From contig CANRMA010000012.1 in the NCBI GenBank assembly GCA_947631625.1, positions 1-64,000 on the forward strand: a stretch of 64,000 nucleotides of DNA, read 5' to 3'. Of the stretch, positions 26,171 through 34,943 are shown in pieces. Each line of letters starts with the position of its first letter. Positions within the stretch are counted from its first letter, which is position 1. Position numbers and translations under genes: made by a program. The stretch comes from an uncultured Lachnospiraceae bacterium. GTDB lineage: Bacteria; Bacillota; Clostridia; Lachnospirales; Lachnospiraceae. The notes under the pieces are model-generated. The model did not search any database. It saw nothing but the letters and a program-made list of their open reading frames with translations, and had not been told where the DNA came from.

Positions 26171-26941
26171 TCATGGCTCAACATTCTTATTGTATATTAC
26201 ATACAGCCCTTTAAGAGTCAGCTCGTTGTCGTGTATTATCTCTTTTTTGCAGTGCGGAACTATGCAGCCTGCAAGTCCGCCTGTGGCTACGACTTTGGTT
26301 TCATAGCCAAGCTCTTCCCAGATGCGCTCAAGCATTCCGTCTATGCTTGCGGCCTGAGCTATTATGATGCCGCTTTTCATGCAGTCGATGGTGTTTCTGC
26401 CTATTACTTTCTTGGGCGCTTCCAGACTTATCCTCGGAAGCTGTGAGGTACGGTTTACCAGAGATTCCAGCGATACCTTGACGCCGGGGATTATCTGTCC
26501 GCCGATATAATTTTTCTTATCGTCCACCACGCTTATGGTAGTAGCGGTTCCCATATCTATCATTATGATCGGCGCGCCGTAGTATTTAAGCCCCGCCACA
26601 GCATTGACTATCAAGTCGGAGCCTACCTGCGCCGGATTGTCCATAAGTATGTTGAGTCCGGTCCTGACTCCCGGCCCCACCAAAAGCGGCGTAATGCGCA
26701 AAAGCTTCTCCATTGAAGCTTTGACGATATTATTGAGAGGAGGCACTACGGAGGCGATGATACAGCCACTGATATCCTCGATTTTAATATTATAAAGATC
26801 CAAAAGAGTCTTAAACTTCACTACATATTCGAGTTCCGTATTGGAAATATCTGTGGAGACTCTTTCCACAAAATATATTTTTTCCTGCTCTATGCAGCCT
26901 ATTACTATGTTTGTATTGCCTATATCGATCGCAAGTATCAT
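26171..26941 (-). CDS. coaX: Type III pantothenate kinase
   Basis: The ASKHA-fold protein of 256 residues starts MILAIDIGNTNIVIGCI with the phosphate-binding Asp. It has GPGVRTGLNILMDNPAQVGSD, the pantothenate-binding stretch, then MIDMGTATTISVVDDKKNYIGGQIIPGV and ATGGLAGCI. It phosphorylates pantothenate, the first committed step to CoA, and type III enzymes are typically insensitive to CoA feedback. It follows the ECF S component by 19 bases on the same strand, so uptake and phosphorylation of pantothenate are encoded together. Confidence 0.96.
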   Translation of the reverse strand: MILAIDIGNTNIVIGCIEQEKIYFVERVSTDISNTELEYVVKFKTLLDLYNIKIEDISGCIIASVVPPLNNIVKASMEKLLRITPLLVGPGVRTGLNILMDNPAQVGSDLIVNAVAGLKYYGAPIIMIDMGTATTISVVDDKKNYIGGQIIPGVKVSLESLVNRTSQLPRISLEAPKKVIGRNTIDCMKSGIIIAQAASIDGMLERIWEELGYETKVVATGGLAGCIVPHCKKEIIHDNELTLKGLYVIYNKNVEP

Positions 26942-26960
26942 CGCCGCAGCCTCCGCTCTG

Positions 26961-27794
26961 TTATTTATTTTTTACCGGTTCTTTCACGGGTTTTACCCTG
27001 ATAAGCGCCAGTCCCACGCCCGCCACGATGATCGCGGCGACTACGGCCTCTATGACGCCGTTAAAACTCACAACGCCCATAATGGTGTCAAAAACGGCCT
27101 CGCCCGCGATACCGAGAGCCTGCGCGTACGCATCTTTATATAAGATAAAGATACCGCTCATTACAAAAAGGGTATTGGTGAACGCGCCGAAAAGTCCTGC
27201 GTAAGCAAGCGCTATATTGGCTGTGGACTTTTTACGCCCGTATAAAGTAAGCAGCGCAAATAAAATAACGCCCGTTATCAATCCTATTATGATACTTAAT
27301 GCGCCGGAGCCGCCGTCCGAGGCCAACATTCGATTTAAAAATAAATATACGGATATAAATAAAATGAGGGACGCCGCAAGATTAACAACAACATTCCACA
27401 CTTTCTGTCCGCCTTTTAAAAGGCTGCGGATCAGAAGATACACATAGTACGGAACTATTCCAACCAGTATTCTTGGCACAAAGCATATATAAAGGCTCTT
27501 AAAAATACCGGATACGCCTACTATATTGGCGGCAAGCACCGGCGAAAATACAAACGCCGACGGCGTGGCCGCTTTAAAGGTGTTGTTGATAAAACTTGTC
27601 AATCCGAATACGAAACCTAAGAATGCGCCTTTCTTCGGTCCGAGAAATAGCGCTCCCAGGATTACCGGAATGTGGATTATAGTTGCATTGATGACAACCA
27701 AAGGGATATACCCCAGTGGCGTGAAGGCCATTATTATTATAATGGCGGTGAAGAGTGCCGTCAGCACAAGTTCATAAGTCTTTTCATTTTTCAT
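26961..27794 (-). CDS. ECF transporter S component, probably for pantothenate (277 aa)
   Basis: AGGAGGAAACGTACC precedes the ATG at 27792-27794, which begins MKNEKTYELVLTALFTAIIIIM; a long in-frame extension upstream crosses the promoter and is rejected. Six or so membrane helices follow, with the pattern IPLVVINATIIHIPVILGALFLGPKKGAFLGFVFGL typical of ECF substrate-binding subunits. The energy-coupling module (EcfA/A'/T) is not here and would be shared. The neighbours coaX and coaBC point to pantothenate (PanT-like); the substrate is an inference from context. Confidence 0.88.
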   Translation of the reverse strand: MKNEKTYELVLTALFTAIIIIMAFTPLGYIPLVVINATIIHIPVILGALFLGPKKGAFLGFVFGLTSFINNTFKAATPSAFVFSPVLAANIVGVSGIFKSLYICFVPRILVGIVPYYVYLLIRSLLKGGQKVWNVVVNLAASLILFISVYLFLNRMLASDGGSGALSIIIGLITGVILFALLTLYGRKKSTANIALAYAGLFGAFTNTLFVMSGIFILYKDAYAQALGIAGEAVFDTIMGVVSFNGVIEAVVAAIIVAGVGLALIRVKPVKEPVKNK

Positions 27795-27845
27795 GGTACG
27801 TTTCCTCCTGTTATTATTCTCTAAATCGAGATACAATACAGTTAA

Positions 27846-27874
27846 ATAATACCATACATATAATTTATTTACAA
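27846..27874 (-). promoter_or_regulatory. Promoter of the ECF S component-coaX transcript
   Basis: On the minus strand, -35 TTGTAA (27869-27874) and -10 TATTAT (27846-27851) are 17 bases apart, about 50 bases upstream of the start codon. Confidence 0.65.
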
Positions 27875-27914
27875 GATTAGCGGCAAAAAATACACCCGCC
27901 CAAAAATACACCGA

Positions 27915-28622
27915 TCAGCCGCCCAGATACGCTTTGCGTACCGTATCGTCCTTAAGAAGCTCGTCTCCCGTTCCCATATTGACGATACGCCCGGTTTCAA
28001 GCACATAGCTTCTGTGCGCTATGGAAAGCGCCATCTGCGCGTTCTGCTCTACAAGAAGTATGGTGGTGCCCGCCTTGTTAAGCTCCTCTATTATCTGGAA
28101 TATCTTTTCTACCAGAATAGGCGCAAGGCCCATAGAAGGCTCATCCAACATCATAAGCTTGGGCTTGGACATAAGCGCCCTGCCCATGGCAAGCATCTGC
28201 TGCTCGCCGCCCGAAAGCGTACCCGCAATCTGCTTATATCTTTCTTTAAGTCTCGGAAAACGGTCGTAAACATCCGCTATAAGATCCGCGATTTCCGCCG
28301 AGGAGCGTGTGTAGGCGCCCATTTCCAGGTTTTCCTGTACCGAAAGCTGCAAAAAGATCCTTCTGCCTTCCGGACACAGCGCCATGCCGCGGTTTACTAT
28401 TTTATGCGCAGGAACTCCAAGCAGGGAGCTTCCTTCAAACTCAACGCTGCCGGTCGCAGGCTTGAGCAGTCCTGCCACGGTATTTAAAGTCGTCGATTTA
28501 CCCGCGCCGTTTGCGCCGATAAGGGTCACTATCTCCCCTTCGTTTACCTCAAAGGAGATGCCTTTTATAGCATGAATGTTACCGTAATATACATTGATAT
28601 CCTCAACCTTTAACATACTCAT
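27915..28622 (-). CDS. livF: Branched-chain amino acid ABC transporter ATPase LivF
   Basis: The 235-residue ATPase has Walker A GANGAGKSTTLN, the Q-loop region NRGMALCPEGRRIFLQLSVQENLEMGA typical of LivF, signature LSGGEQQMLAMGRALM, Walker B LMMLDEPSMGLAP and the H-loop in LLVEQNAQMAL. AGGAGGTTAAGCC precedes the ATG, and the start overlaps the livG stop (ATGA). It powers the LivHM permease with LivG. Confidence 0.95.
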   Translation of the reverse strand: MSMLKVEDINVYYGNIHAIKGISFEVNEGEIVTLIGANGAGKSTTLNTVAGLLKPATGSVEFEGSSLLGVPAHKIVNRGMALCPEGRRIFLQLSVQENLEMGAYTRSSAEIADLIADVYDRFPRLKERYKQIAGTLSGGEQQMLAMGRALMSKPKLMMLDEPSMGLAPILVEKIFQIIEELNKAGTTILLVEQNAQMALSIAHRSYVLETGRIVNMGTGDELLKDDTVRKAYLGG

Positions 28623-29416
28623 GGCTTAACCTCCTTTTTCTTACCCAGATAAGCCTCGATGACCTGAGGGTTGTTCTGTATCTGCGACGGATTTCCCTTG
28701 GCTATTATCCTGCCGAAATTAAGCACCGCTATGCCTTCGCAGATGCCCATTACCAGACTCATATCATGCTCTATAAGAAGTACTGCGATATGGAACTGAT
28801 CCCTTATCTTACGGATATTCTCCATAAGCTCCGCGGTTTCCGATGGATTCATTCCGGCCGCCGGTTCATCAAGCAGAAGTATCTTGGGCTGCGTTGCAAG
28901 CGCGCGAACGATCTCCAGCCTTCTCTGCGCGCCGTAGGGAAGCGAACCTGCGGTTACGTCGGCCAGATCCTGCATATCAAATATGGACAGAAGTTCAAGC
29001 GCTTTTTCATGGCTTTTCTTTTCCTCGCTCCAATATTTCGGCAGCCTGAAAATACCGCTCCACATATTGTAATCGGTATGATTGTGCAATCCTATCTTGA
29101 CATTGTCTTCCACGCTCAGCTTGTCAAAAAGCCTTATATTCTGGAAAGTACGCGCTATTCCGGCGCGGTTCACCTGAATGGTGTTCATACCCTCGGTATC
29201 TTTCCCGTCCAGAATTATCCTGCCCCTTCCGGGCTGATAGACCTTCGTAAGAAGGTTGAAAATAGTGGTCTTTCCGGCGCCGTTAGGCCCGATAAGCCCC
29301 GCTATCTCGGTTTTGGCTATGGATATGCTGAAATCGTCCACGGCGGTCAGACCGCCGAAATCTATTCCTAAATGTGAAACCTCAAGTACAGGTCTGTTAT
29401 CTTTTTCGTTACTCAT
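28619..29416 (-). CDS. livG: Branched-chain amino acid ABC transporter ATPase LivG
   Basis: The ATG at 29414-29416 follows AAAGGAGCAGGGTGT. The protein (265 residues) has Walker A GPNGAGKTTIFNLLTKVY, the LivG-specific ARTFQNIRLFDKLSVEDNVKIG, a somewhat changed signature (LPYGAQRRLEIVRAL, with YGAQ instead of SGGQ as is usual in LivG), Walker B ILLLDEPAAGMNPSE and the H-loop LLIEHDMSLVM. It pairs with LivF on the cytoplasmic face. Confidence 0.95.
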   Translation of the reverse strand: MSNEKDNRPVLEVSHLGIDFGGLTAVDDFSISIAKTEIAGLIGPNGAGKTTIFNLLTKVYQPGRGRIILDGKDTEGMNTIQVNRAGIARTFQNIRLFDKLSVEDNVKIGLHNHTDYNMWSGIFRLPKYWSEEKKSHEKALELLSIFDMQDLADVTAGSLPYGAQRRLEIVRALATQPKILLLDEPAAGMNPSETAELMENIRKIRDQFHIAVLLIEHDMSLVMGICEGIAVLNFGRIIAKGNPSQIQNNPQVIEAYLGKKKEVKP

Positions 29417-29439
29417 ACACCCTGCTCCTTTCAAGCCCG

Positions 29440-30492
29440 CTACTCCTTAACAGCCGCTTTTTTGGTAAATCTGCCCGTAATACTGCCGATAAAGGCTTTG
29501 GCCTTGCTGTTATTGGTAATGATCATAACAAGAATCAACACTATTGCGTACACTAACATACGATAATCCTGGAACTGTCTCAAAAGCTCCGGAAGTACGG
29601 TAAGTATGGCCGCCGCTATTATCGAACCGCGCAGATTGCCTATACCTCCGAGAACTACAAATACCAAAATAAGTATAGATGTATTAAAATCAAACTTCTT
29701 GGGAACTACGGTTGAATAATTAAGCGCGTATAACGCTCCCGCCGCCCCTGCCATGGCCGCAGATACCACGAAGGCCATCATTTTATATTTCATTATATTA
29801 AGTCCACAGGATTCGGCCGCTATCCTGTTGTCGCGGATAGCTTTGATAGCGCGTCCCGCGCGGCTGTTTACAAGATTTTGTATTATAAAAAGAACGATAA
29901 GCACCAGAATGACCGCGCTTAAAAAGGTGGATATCTTCTGAATCCCAAGCGCGCCCATAGGCCCGTTGATTATTACCGTTCCTCCGGGTTCCATATTAAG
30001 AGAATTACCGTCTTTCATGCTGAAATGCAGGCCGTTAGAGTCCGCGCCTATATAAAGACAGTTCAATATATTTTTGATTATCTCGCCAAAAGCAAGCGTT
30101 ACTATTGCAAGATAGTCTCCTTGAAGACGAAGCACCGGAAAACCGATGATAACGCCTGTCACAGCTGCGAGCAGAGCTCCTGTGATTATTGCAATCATAA
30201 GTCTTAAAGGAGCGGCCGTGACTGAATTTTGAAGCGAGACCGCCGCCACCACGCCGCTGAAAGCCCCCACGCTCATAAAGCCCGCATGTCCGAGGCTCAA
30301 TTCGCCGGATATGCCGACTACCAGATTAAGCGCAAGCGCCATAACAACATAAGTACAAATAGGGATCAACTGACCCGATAACGAACTGCTCAGTTTACCC
30401 GCAGAAGACAATACCTGAAAAATAACAAAAAACACTATGACTATTCCGTAATTTATAAAACTGCTTCGTGCACTTTTTGACATTTTTTTCAT
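29440..30492 (-). CDS. livM: Branched-chain amino acid ABC transporter permease LivM
   Basis: The start at 30492 (MKKMSKSARSSF) is about 8 bases after AGGTG; upstream ATGs at 30498 and 30516 lie on or before that site. The 350-residue membrane protein has about ten helices and the family motifs ALALNLVVGISGELSLGHAGFMSVGAF, GFPVLRLQGDYLAIVTLAFGEI and the EAA-like NSRAGRAIKAIRDNRIAAESCGLNIMKYKM. It forms the translocation path with LivH, whose stop it overlaps or adjoins. Confidence 0.94.
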   Translation of the reverse strand: MKKMSKSARSSFINYGIVIVFFVIFQVLSSAGKLSSSLSGQLIPICTYVVMALALNLVVGISGELSLGHAGFMSVGAFSGVVAAVSLQNSVTAAPLRLMIAIITGALLAAVTGVIIGFPVLRLQGDYLAIVTLAFGEIIKNILNCLYIGADSNGLHFSMKDGNSLNMEPGGTVIINGPMGALGIQKISTFLSAVILVLIVLFIIQNLVNSRAGRAIKAIRDNRIAAESCGLNIMKYKMMAFVVSAAMAGAAGALYALNYSTVVPKKFDFNTSILILVFVVLGGIGNLRGSIIAAAILTVLPELLRQFQDYRMLVYAIVLILVMIITNNSKAKAFIGSITGRFTKKAAVKE

Positions 30493-30502
30493 AACCATGC
30501 AC

Positions 30503-31372
30503 CTACACTTTCTCATTGACTTTTTTGCCCATAAGTCCCGTAGGTTTCACAAGCAATATAAGAATCAGAACCGAAAACACGATAGCATCGGATAATTGTG
30601 TGGAAATATACGCTTTACCGAATATTTCTATTATGCCGAGCAGGATACCGCCGAGCATGGCGCCCGGAATTGAACCGATACCGCCGAATACCGCAGCGGT
30701 AAACGCCTTGATACCGGGCATGGCGCCCGTTGTAGGCATAAGAGTGGGATAGGCCGAACAAAGCAATACACCTGCAATAGCAGCAAGGCCGGAACCTATC
30801 GCAAAAGTTAAGGAAATGGTCGCGTCAACATTTATACCCATAAGTCTTGCAGCATCCTTATCCTCAGACACCGCGCGCATTGCCTTTCCCATTTTCGTTT
30901 TACCGGTGAATAAAGTAAGCGCTATCATGATAACGATACAGGCCGCAATCGTAACAAGAGCCACCGACGAAATCTGAAGCCCGCCTATCACAAGCGGCGG
31001 AAGCGTGACCATATTAGGGAATGACTTGGGATTGGAAGTCCAGATGATAAGCGCGATATTCTGCAAAAAGTATGAAACGCCGATCGCAGTGATCAAAACC
31101 GCAAGGGAACTGGCATTCCTGAGCGGCTTATACGCCAGTCTTTCTATGACTATTCCAAGCACTATACATACAACCACCGAAGCAAGCACACAGAAAAGCA
31201 CAGGCCAGCCAAGATAACTCGTGGCGCAATAAGCCACATAACCGCCTATCATAATGACATCTCCATGCGCGAAGTTAAGCATTTTCGCTATACCGTATAC
31301 CATTGTATAACCAAGCGCTATTATCGCATATACGCTTCCAAGACTTATACCGTTTATCAGATAATTTAACAT
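30503..31372 (-). CDS. livH: Branched-chain amino acid ABC transporter permease LivH
   Basis: GGGGGATAAAT precedes the ATG. The 289-residue protein has about eight helices and the LivH signatures NGISLGSVYAIIALGYTMVYGIAKMLNFAHGDVIMIGGY at the N-terminus and GKAMRAVSEDKDAARLMGINVDATI in the cytoplasmic loop. It lies about 130 bases after livJ, behind a partial terminator. Confidence 0.95.
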   Translation of the reverse strand: MLNYLINGISLGSVYAIIALGYTMVYGIAKMLNFAHGDVIMIGGYVAYCATSYLGWPVLFCVLASVVVCIVLGIVIERLAYKPLRNASSLAVLITAIGVSYFLQNIALIIWTSNPKSFPNMVTLPPLVIGGLQISSVALVTIAACIVIMIALTLFTGKTKMGKAMRAVSEDKDAARLMGINVDATISLTFAIGSGLAAIAGVLLCSAYPTLMPTTGAMPGIKAFTAAVFGGIGSIPGAMLGGILLGIIEIFGKAYISTQLSDAIVFSVLILILLVKPTGLMGKKVNEKV

Positions 31373-31459
31373 ATTTATCCCCCGTTCTTACCCAGCCTGC
31401 AGACTCATTATCAAAAAGATCCATGCTTTTTGATGTATGCAGAGTAAGCATAAATTTAC

Positions 31460-31493
31460 AAAAGGGACTGCCATCACGAGACAGCCCCTTTAA
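31460..31493 (-). terminator. Partial terminator between livJ and livH
   Basis: On the minus strand AAAGGGGCTG pairs with CAGTCCCTTT (one wobble) and is followed by TTTTGT. It lies just after the livJ stop. It probably lets only some transcripts continue into livHMGF, giving excess binding protein, a usual pattern in such operons (inference). Confidence 0.75.
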
Positions 31494-31504
31494 CTTCATA
31501 AAGT

Positions 31505-32824
31505 TTACAGACCTACATATACACCGTTTTCAATAACAACAGCTTTGGGAGCCTTATTGACTTCGCCTGCCGCCGTCCAGGTCATTCCTGAACCTGTAAC
31601 ACCGTCTACCGTGAAAGCAGGATCGGTAAATACCGATATAAGGATATCGCAAAGTTCTTCATAGCCCATTCCGTCTACGTTAAGTCCGCCGTTGTTGGCT
31701 GCATAGTATTTAAGAGCTTCATAGATCGCATAAGGGCAGTCATAACCGTCTGCTGCGAACTGTGAAGGTGTTTCACTGTTAGCTGACTCATACTTGGATA
31801 CAAATGAAGATGTAAGCTCATCAGTTGCATCGGCAGAGAAAGGAGTAAGCAGCATAACGCCTTCTGCAAGAGAGGTATCAAAGCCCTCAAGAGAAAGGAT
31901 ACCGTCCATACCGTCTACGCCGAACAGCTTGACATCATAGCTCATATCCGCCGCCTGTTTCATGATCAGAGAAGCGGGCGTATAGTAAATAGGCAGGAAG
32001 ATAAGTTCCGCGCCTGCATTCTGAGCTTCAGTAAGCTGAACCGAGAAATCGTTTGCAGTATCATCAGTAAATGTTGTTGTTGAAACAACTTCAAGACCAA
32101 GCGTATCAGCCTGCGCCTGGAAAGTCTGATAGATACCTGTTGAGTATGCATCTGCGTTATTGTAGATAACTGCTACTTTCTCAGCAAGCTTGTTATCGAA
32201 GATATACTGCGCCGACGCTGAACCCTGGTTAGGATCAGAGAAGCAAAGCTGGAATACATTGTCATTTCCCTCTGTTACGGAAGTCGCCGAAGCTGAAGGC
32301 GTAAGCATGAACATACGGTCTGCATATGCTTCCGCTGCAACTGCGACACAGGGAGTTGTGGTAACACAGCCTATGATAGCCTGAGCGCCCCAGTCTTTAA
32401 GATTATTGTAAGCATTAACTGATTTCTCAGCGTCATGCTCGTCATCCTGCGCATTTAACTCGATCTGGAAATCTGCGCTTTCTGCATTGATCTCTTCTAC
32501 CGCGATCTGAGAACCGTTGTCTACCGCATTACCGTAAAGAGCAGCCGCGCCCGTAAGAGGACCTACAACGCCAAGCTTAAGTGTTCCCGTAAGAGAACCG
32601 CCTTCTCCTGACGCATCCGCATTTGTATCTGCTGCGGCGTCTGTCGCAGCATCTGTTGTGGTGTCTGCCGCGGCGTCTGTCGTAGTATCTGTTGCGGCAT
32701 CTGTCGCAGTATCTGTTGTGGTGTCTGCCGTATCTGCGCTTGATGAATCAGCAGAACCGCCGCAGGCTGTCAGCGAGCAGATCATTGCCGCCGACAAAAG
32801 AACTGCAAGTAACTTTCTTTTCAT
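31505..32824 (-). CDS. livJ: Branched-chain amino acid ABC transporter substrate-binding lipoprotein LivJ/LivK
   Basis: GGAGGAGATTATT precedes the ATG at 32822-32824. A signal peptide ends in LTAC, with Cys21 as lipid anchor. Residues 22-75 are an unusual low-complexity linker of Asp/Thr/Ala (DTATDAATDTTTDAA type) encoded by degenerate tandem DNA repeats near 32630-32740. The periplasmic-binding-protein type I domain follows (LKLGVVGPLTGAAALYGNAV, GCVTTTPCVAVAAEAYADRM, SASATSVT). It captures Leu/Ile/Val or a related amino acid at the outer membrane face and hands it to LivHM. The substrate is inferred from the family. Confidence 0.94.
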   Translation of the reverse strand: MKRKLLAVLLSAAMICSLTACGGSADSSSADTADTTTDTATDAATDTTTDAAADTTTDAATDAAADTNADASGEGGSLTGTLKLGVVGPLTGAAALYGNAVDNGSQIAVEEINAESADFQIELNAQDDEHDAEKSVNAYNNLKDWGAQAIIGCVTTTPCVAVAAEAYADRMFMLTPSASATSVTEGNDNVFQLCFSDPNQGSASAQYIFDNKLAEKVAVIYNNADAYSTGIYQTFQAQADTLGLEVVSTTTFTDDTANDFSVQLTEAQNAGAELIFLPIYYTPASLIMKQAADMSYDVKLFGVDGMDGILSLEGFDTSLAEGVMLLTPFSADATDELTSSFVSKYESANSETPSQFAADGYDCPYAIYEALKYYAANNGGLNVDGMGYEELCDILISVFTDPAFTVDGVTGSGMTWTAAGEVNKAPKAVVIENGVYVGL

Positions 32825-32858
32825 AATAATCTCCTCCATTATTAAAAAATATTTTTAC

Positions 32859-32900
32859 AAAAAATGACCTTCCCTCTAATTAAATTAATGAGAAAGTCAT
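32859..32900 (-). terminator. Terminator-like hairpin in the livJ leader
   Basis: On the minus strand ATGACTTTCTC pairs with GAGGGAAGGTCAT through GC, AU and GU pairs and is followed by about six T. It lies between the livJ promoter and start codon, so it could attenuate livJ. No aptamer or T-box sequence fits in the short leader ahead of it. Confidence 0.7.
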
Positions 32901-32926
32901 CTTTGACCTTATAATTGTATACAAGT

Positions 32927-32955
32927 ATATTAGGACAGTTTTATACATTTGTCAA
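32927..32955 (-). promoter_or_regulatory. Strong promoter of the liv operon
   Basis: On the minus strand, a consensus -35 TTGACA (32950-32955) is 17 bases from -10 TAATAT (32927-32932). It is about 100 bases upstream of livJ. Confidence 0.85.
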
Positions 32956-32963
32956 TAAAAAGT

Positions 32964-33011
32964 TTTAGGTTTGGTTTACCGGGTTTGGTCTCAACCGGTT
33001 CTGGTCTCAAC
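32964..33011. repeat. Tandem 16-base repeat downstream of the ABC exporter
   Basis: Three units, the last two CGGGTTTGGTCTCAAC (32980-32995) and CGGTTCTGGTCTCAAC (32996-33011), lie about 30 bases after the exporter stop codon. Confidence 0.85.
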
Positions 33012-33041
33012 TAAAGCCCTGATGTTTCAGTGAATGATCTT

Positions 33042-34943
33042 TTACGTAGCTATCGCATTTCCCGTATACAACTGATAGTACCTGCCCTTCTCCTCCAGAA
33101 GCTGATCGTGCGTGCCGCGTTCAATGATACGTCCCTGCTCCAGAACCATGATACAGTCGGAATTTTTGACGGTGGAGAGTCTGTGGGCGATCACAAAAGT
33201 AGTCCTGCCCTTCATCAGCTTATCCATACCGTCCTGCACGATGCGCTCTGTACGGGTATCTATGGAACTGGTCGCTTCGTCCAGTATCAGCACCGGCGGA
33301 TCTGCTATCGCCGCGCGCGCTATTGCAAGAAGCTGTCTCTGCCCCTGGCTTAAGTTCGCGCCGTCTCCGGTCAGCACCGTATCATAGCCTTGCGGCAAAA
33401 GTCTGATAAAACCGTCCGCATTCGCCAGTTTAGCCGCCGCGACCACTTCCTCGTCGGTGGCATTCAGCTTGCCGTATCTTATATTGTCCATTACCGTACC
33501 CGTGAAAAGGTGCGTATCCTGCAATACGATCCCAAGAGACCGCCTTAAGTCCGCTTTTCTTATCTTGTTGACATTAATACCGTCATAGCGTATCTTGCCG
33601 TCCTGTATATCATAGAAACGATTGATAAGATTCGTAATGGTCGTCTTACCCGCTCCGGTAGATCCGACAAAAGCAATCTTCTGCCCCGGCTCCGCATAAA
33701 GCTTCACATCGTGCAGCACTATCTTTTCATCGTTATAACCAAAGTCCACGCCGTCAAACACCACATCGCCCTTTAACTCCACATAATCCACGGAGTGATC
33801 CGCCTGATGTTCATGACGCCATGCCCATCGGCCTGTACGTTCCGGGCTTTCCATAAGCTCACCGTTTACTTCTTTCACATTTACCAATGTAACATAGCCG
33901 TTGTCCGTCTCGGGCACTTCGTCCATCATCTTAAAGATACGTTCTGCGCCGGCCATCGCCATTACAATGGAGTTGAACTGTTGACTCACTTGGTTAATGG
34001 GCATATTAAAGCTCTTGTTAAAAGTCAGGAAACTCGCCAACTCGCCAAGCGTAAGCCCTGAAATGCCGGACAGCGCCAACACGCCGCCCACAATAGCGCA
34101 CACCACATAGCTGACATTACCCAGCTGCGCATTGACCGGCCCCACGATATTTACCAGATAATTCGCCTTATCCGCGCTGTGATACAGATTATCATTCAAT
34201 TCTTTAAACCGCCTGATATTCGCTTCCTCGTGGCAGAATACCTTGACGACCTTCTGTCCGCCCATCATTTCTTCGATAAATCCGTTGACCTGCCCCAGAT
34301 CTTTCTGCTGTTGCAAAAAGTACCGGCTGCTTAAACCCGCCACCTTTCTGGTAGCCAACAGCATGACCGCCACCATTACAAGCGTCACGAGCGTAAGCGG
34401 AATGCTAAGCACGAGCATACTGATAAACACGCTTACTACCGTTATGGCGCTGTTGAACACCTGCGGCAGACTCTGGCTTATCATCTGACGCAGAGTATCC
34501 GTATCATTGGTATAGGTTGACATAATATCGCCGTGTGAGTGCGTATCAAAATATTTGACCGGAAGCGTCTGCATATGAGAGAACAGATCGTCTCTGACAT
34601 TTCTGAGCGTTCCCTGCGTCACGTTTATCATTATGCGGTTATAGGTATATGCGGATACCACGCCGATCGCATAAAAACATGCAACCCTGAATATGGCTCC
34701 CGCAAGAGGTTTAAAATCAGGCGTATCCGACAAAAGCAGAGGCGCGATATAATCATCTATCAGACGCTGTATGAACATGGTTCCCTGCACATTTGCAAGA
34801 ACACTCACTAAGATAAGCGCCGCAACGATGATAAGATGCACGCCGTAATTTTTCGCCACATACTTTATCAGTCTCTTAAAAACTTTTCCCGGATTTTCTA
34901 TTCTTTTGCCTCTTGGCATTCTTCTTCCCATTGGTCCCGGCAT
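33042..34943 (-). CDS. ABC exporter half-transporter, catalytically intact subunit (633 aa)
   Basis: Six membrane helices (about 35-340) are followed by a nucleotide-binding domain with Walker A GSTGAGKTTI, signature LSQGQRQLLAIARA, Walker B VLILDEATSSIDTRTE with the catalytic Glu, and the H-loop IAHRLSTVK. The linker between membrane and ATPase parts has an extra stretch of about 45 residues (ESPERTGRWAWRHEHQADHS). With the upstream gene, whose stop overlaps its start by one base (TAATG), it forms a heterodimeric multidrug or peptide exporter of the LmrCD/BmrCD type. Substrate unknown. Confidence 0.95.
   Translation of the reverse strand: MPGPMGRRMPRGKRIENPGKVFKRLIKYVAKNYGVHLIIVAALILVSVLANVQGTMFIQRLIDDYIAPLLLSDTPDFKPLAGAIFRVACFYAIGVVSAYTYNRIMINVTQGTLRNVRDDLFSHMQTLPVKYFDTHSHGDIMSTYTNDTDTLRQMISQSLPQVFNSAITVVSVFISMLVLSIPLTLVTLVMVAVMLLATRKVAGLSSRYFLQQQKDLGQVNGFIEEMMGGQKVVKVFCHEEANIRRFKELNDNLYHSADKANYLVNIVGPVNAQLGNVSYVVCAIVGGVLALSGISGLTLGELASFLTFNKSFNMPINQVSQQFNSIVMAMAGAERIFKMMDEVPETDNGYVTLVNVKEVNGELMESPERTGRWAWRHEHQADHSVDYVELKGDVVFDGVDFGYNDEKIVLHDVKLYAEPGQKIAFVGSTGAGKTTITNLINRFYDIQDGKIRYDGINVNKIRKADLRRSLGIVLQDTHLFTGTVMDNIRYGKLNATDEEVVAAAKLANADGFIRLLPQGYDTVLTGDGANLSQGQRQLLAIARAAIADPPVLILDEATSSIDTRTERIVQDGMDKLMKGRTTFVIAHRLSTVKNSDCIMVLEQGRIIERGTHDQLLEEKGRYYQLYTGNAIAT

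Noticed and set aside
27795-27911. Longer N-terminus for the ECF S component
   Set aside because: The added 39 codons cross the -10 and -35 boxes, and a strong AGGAGG lies before the internal ATG.
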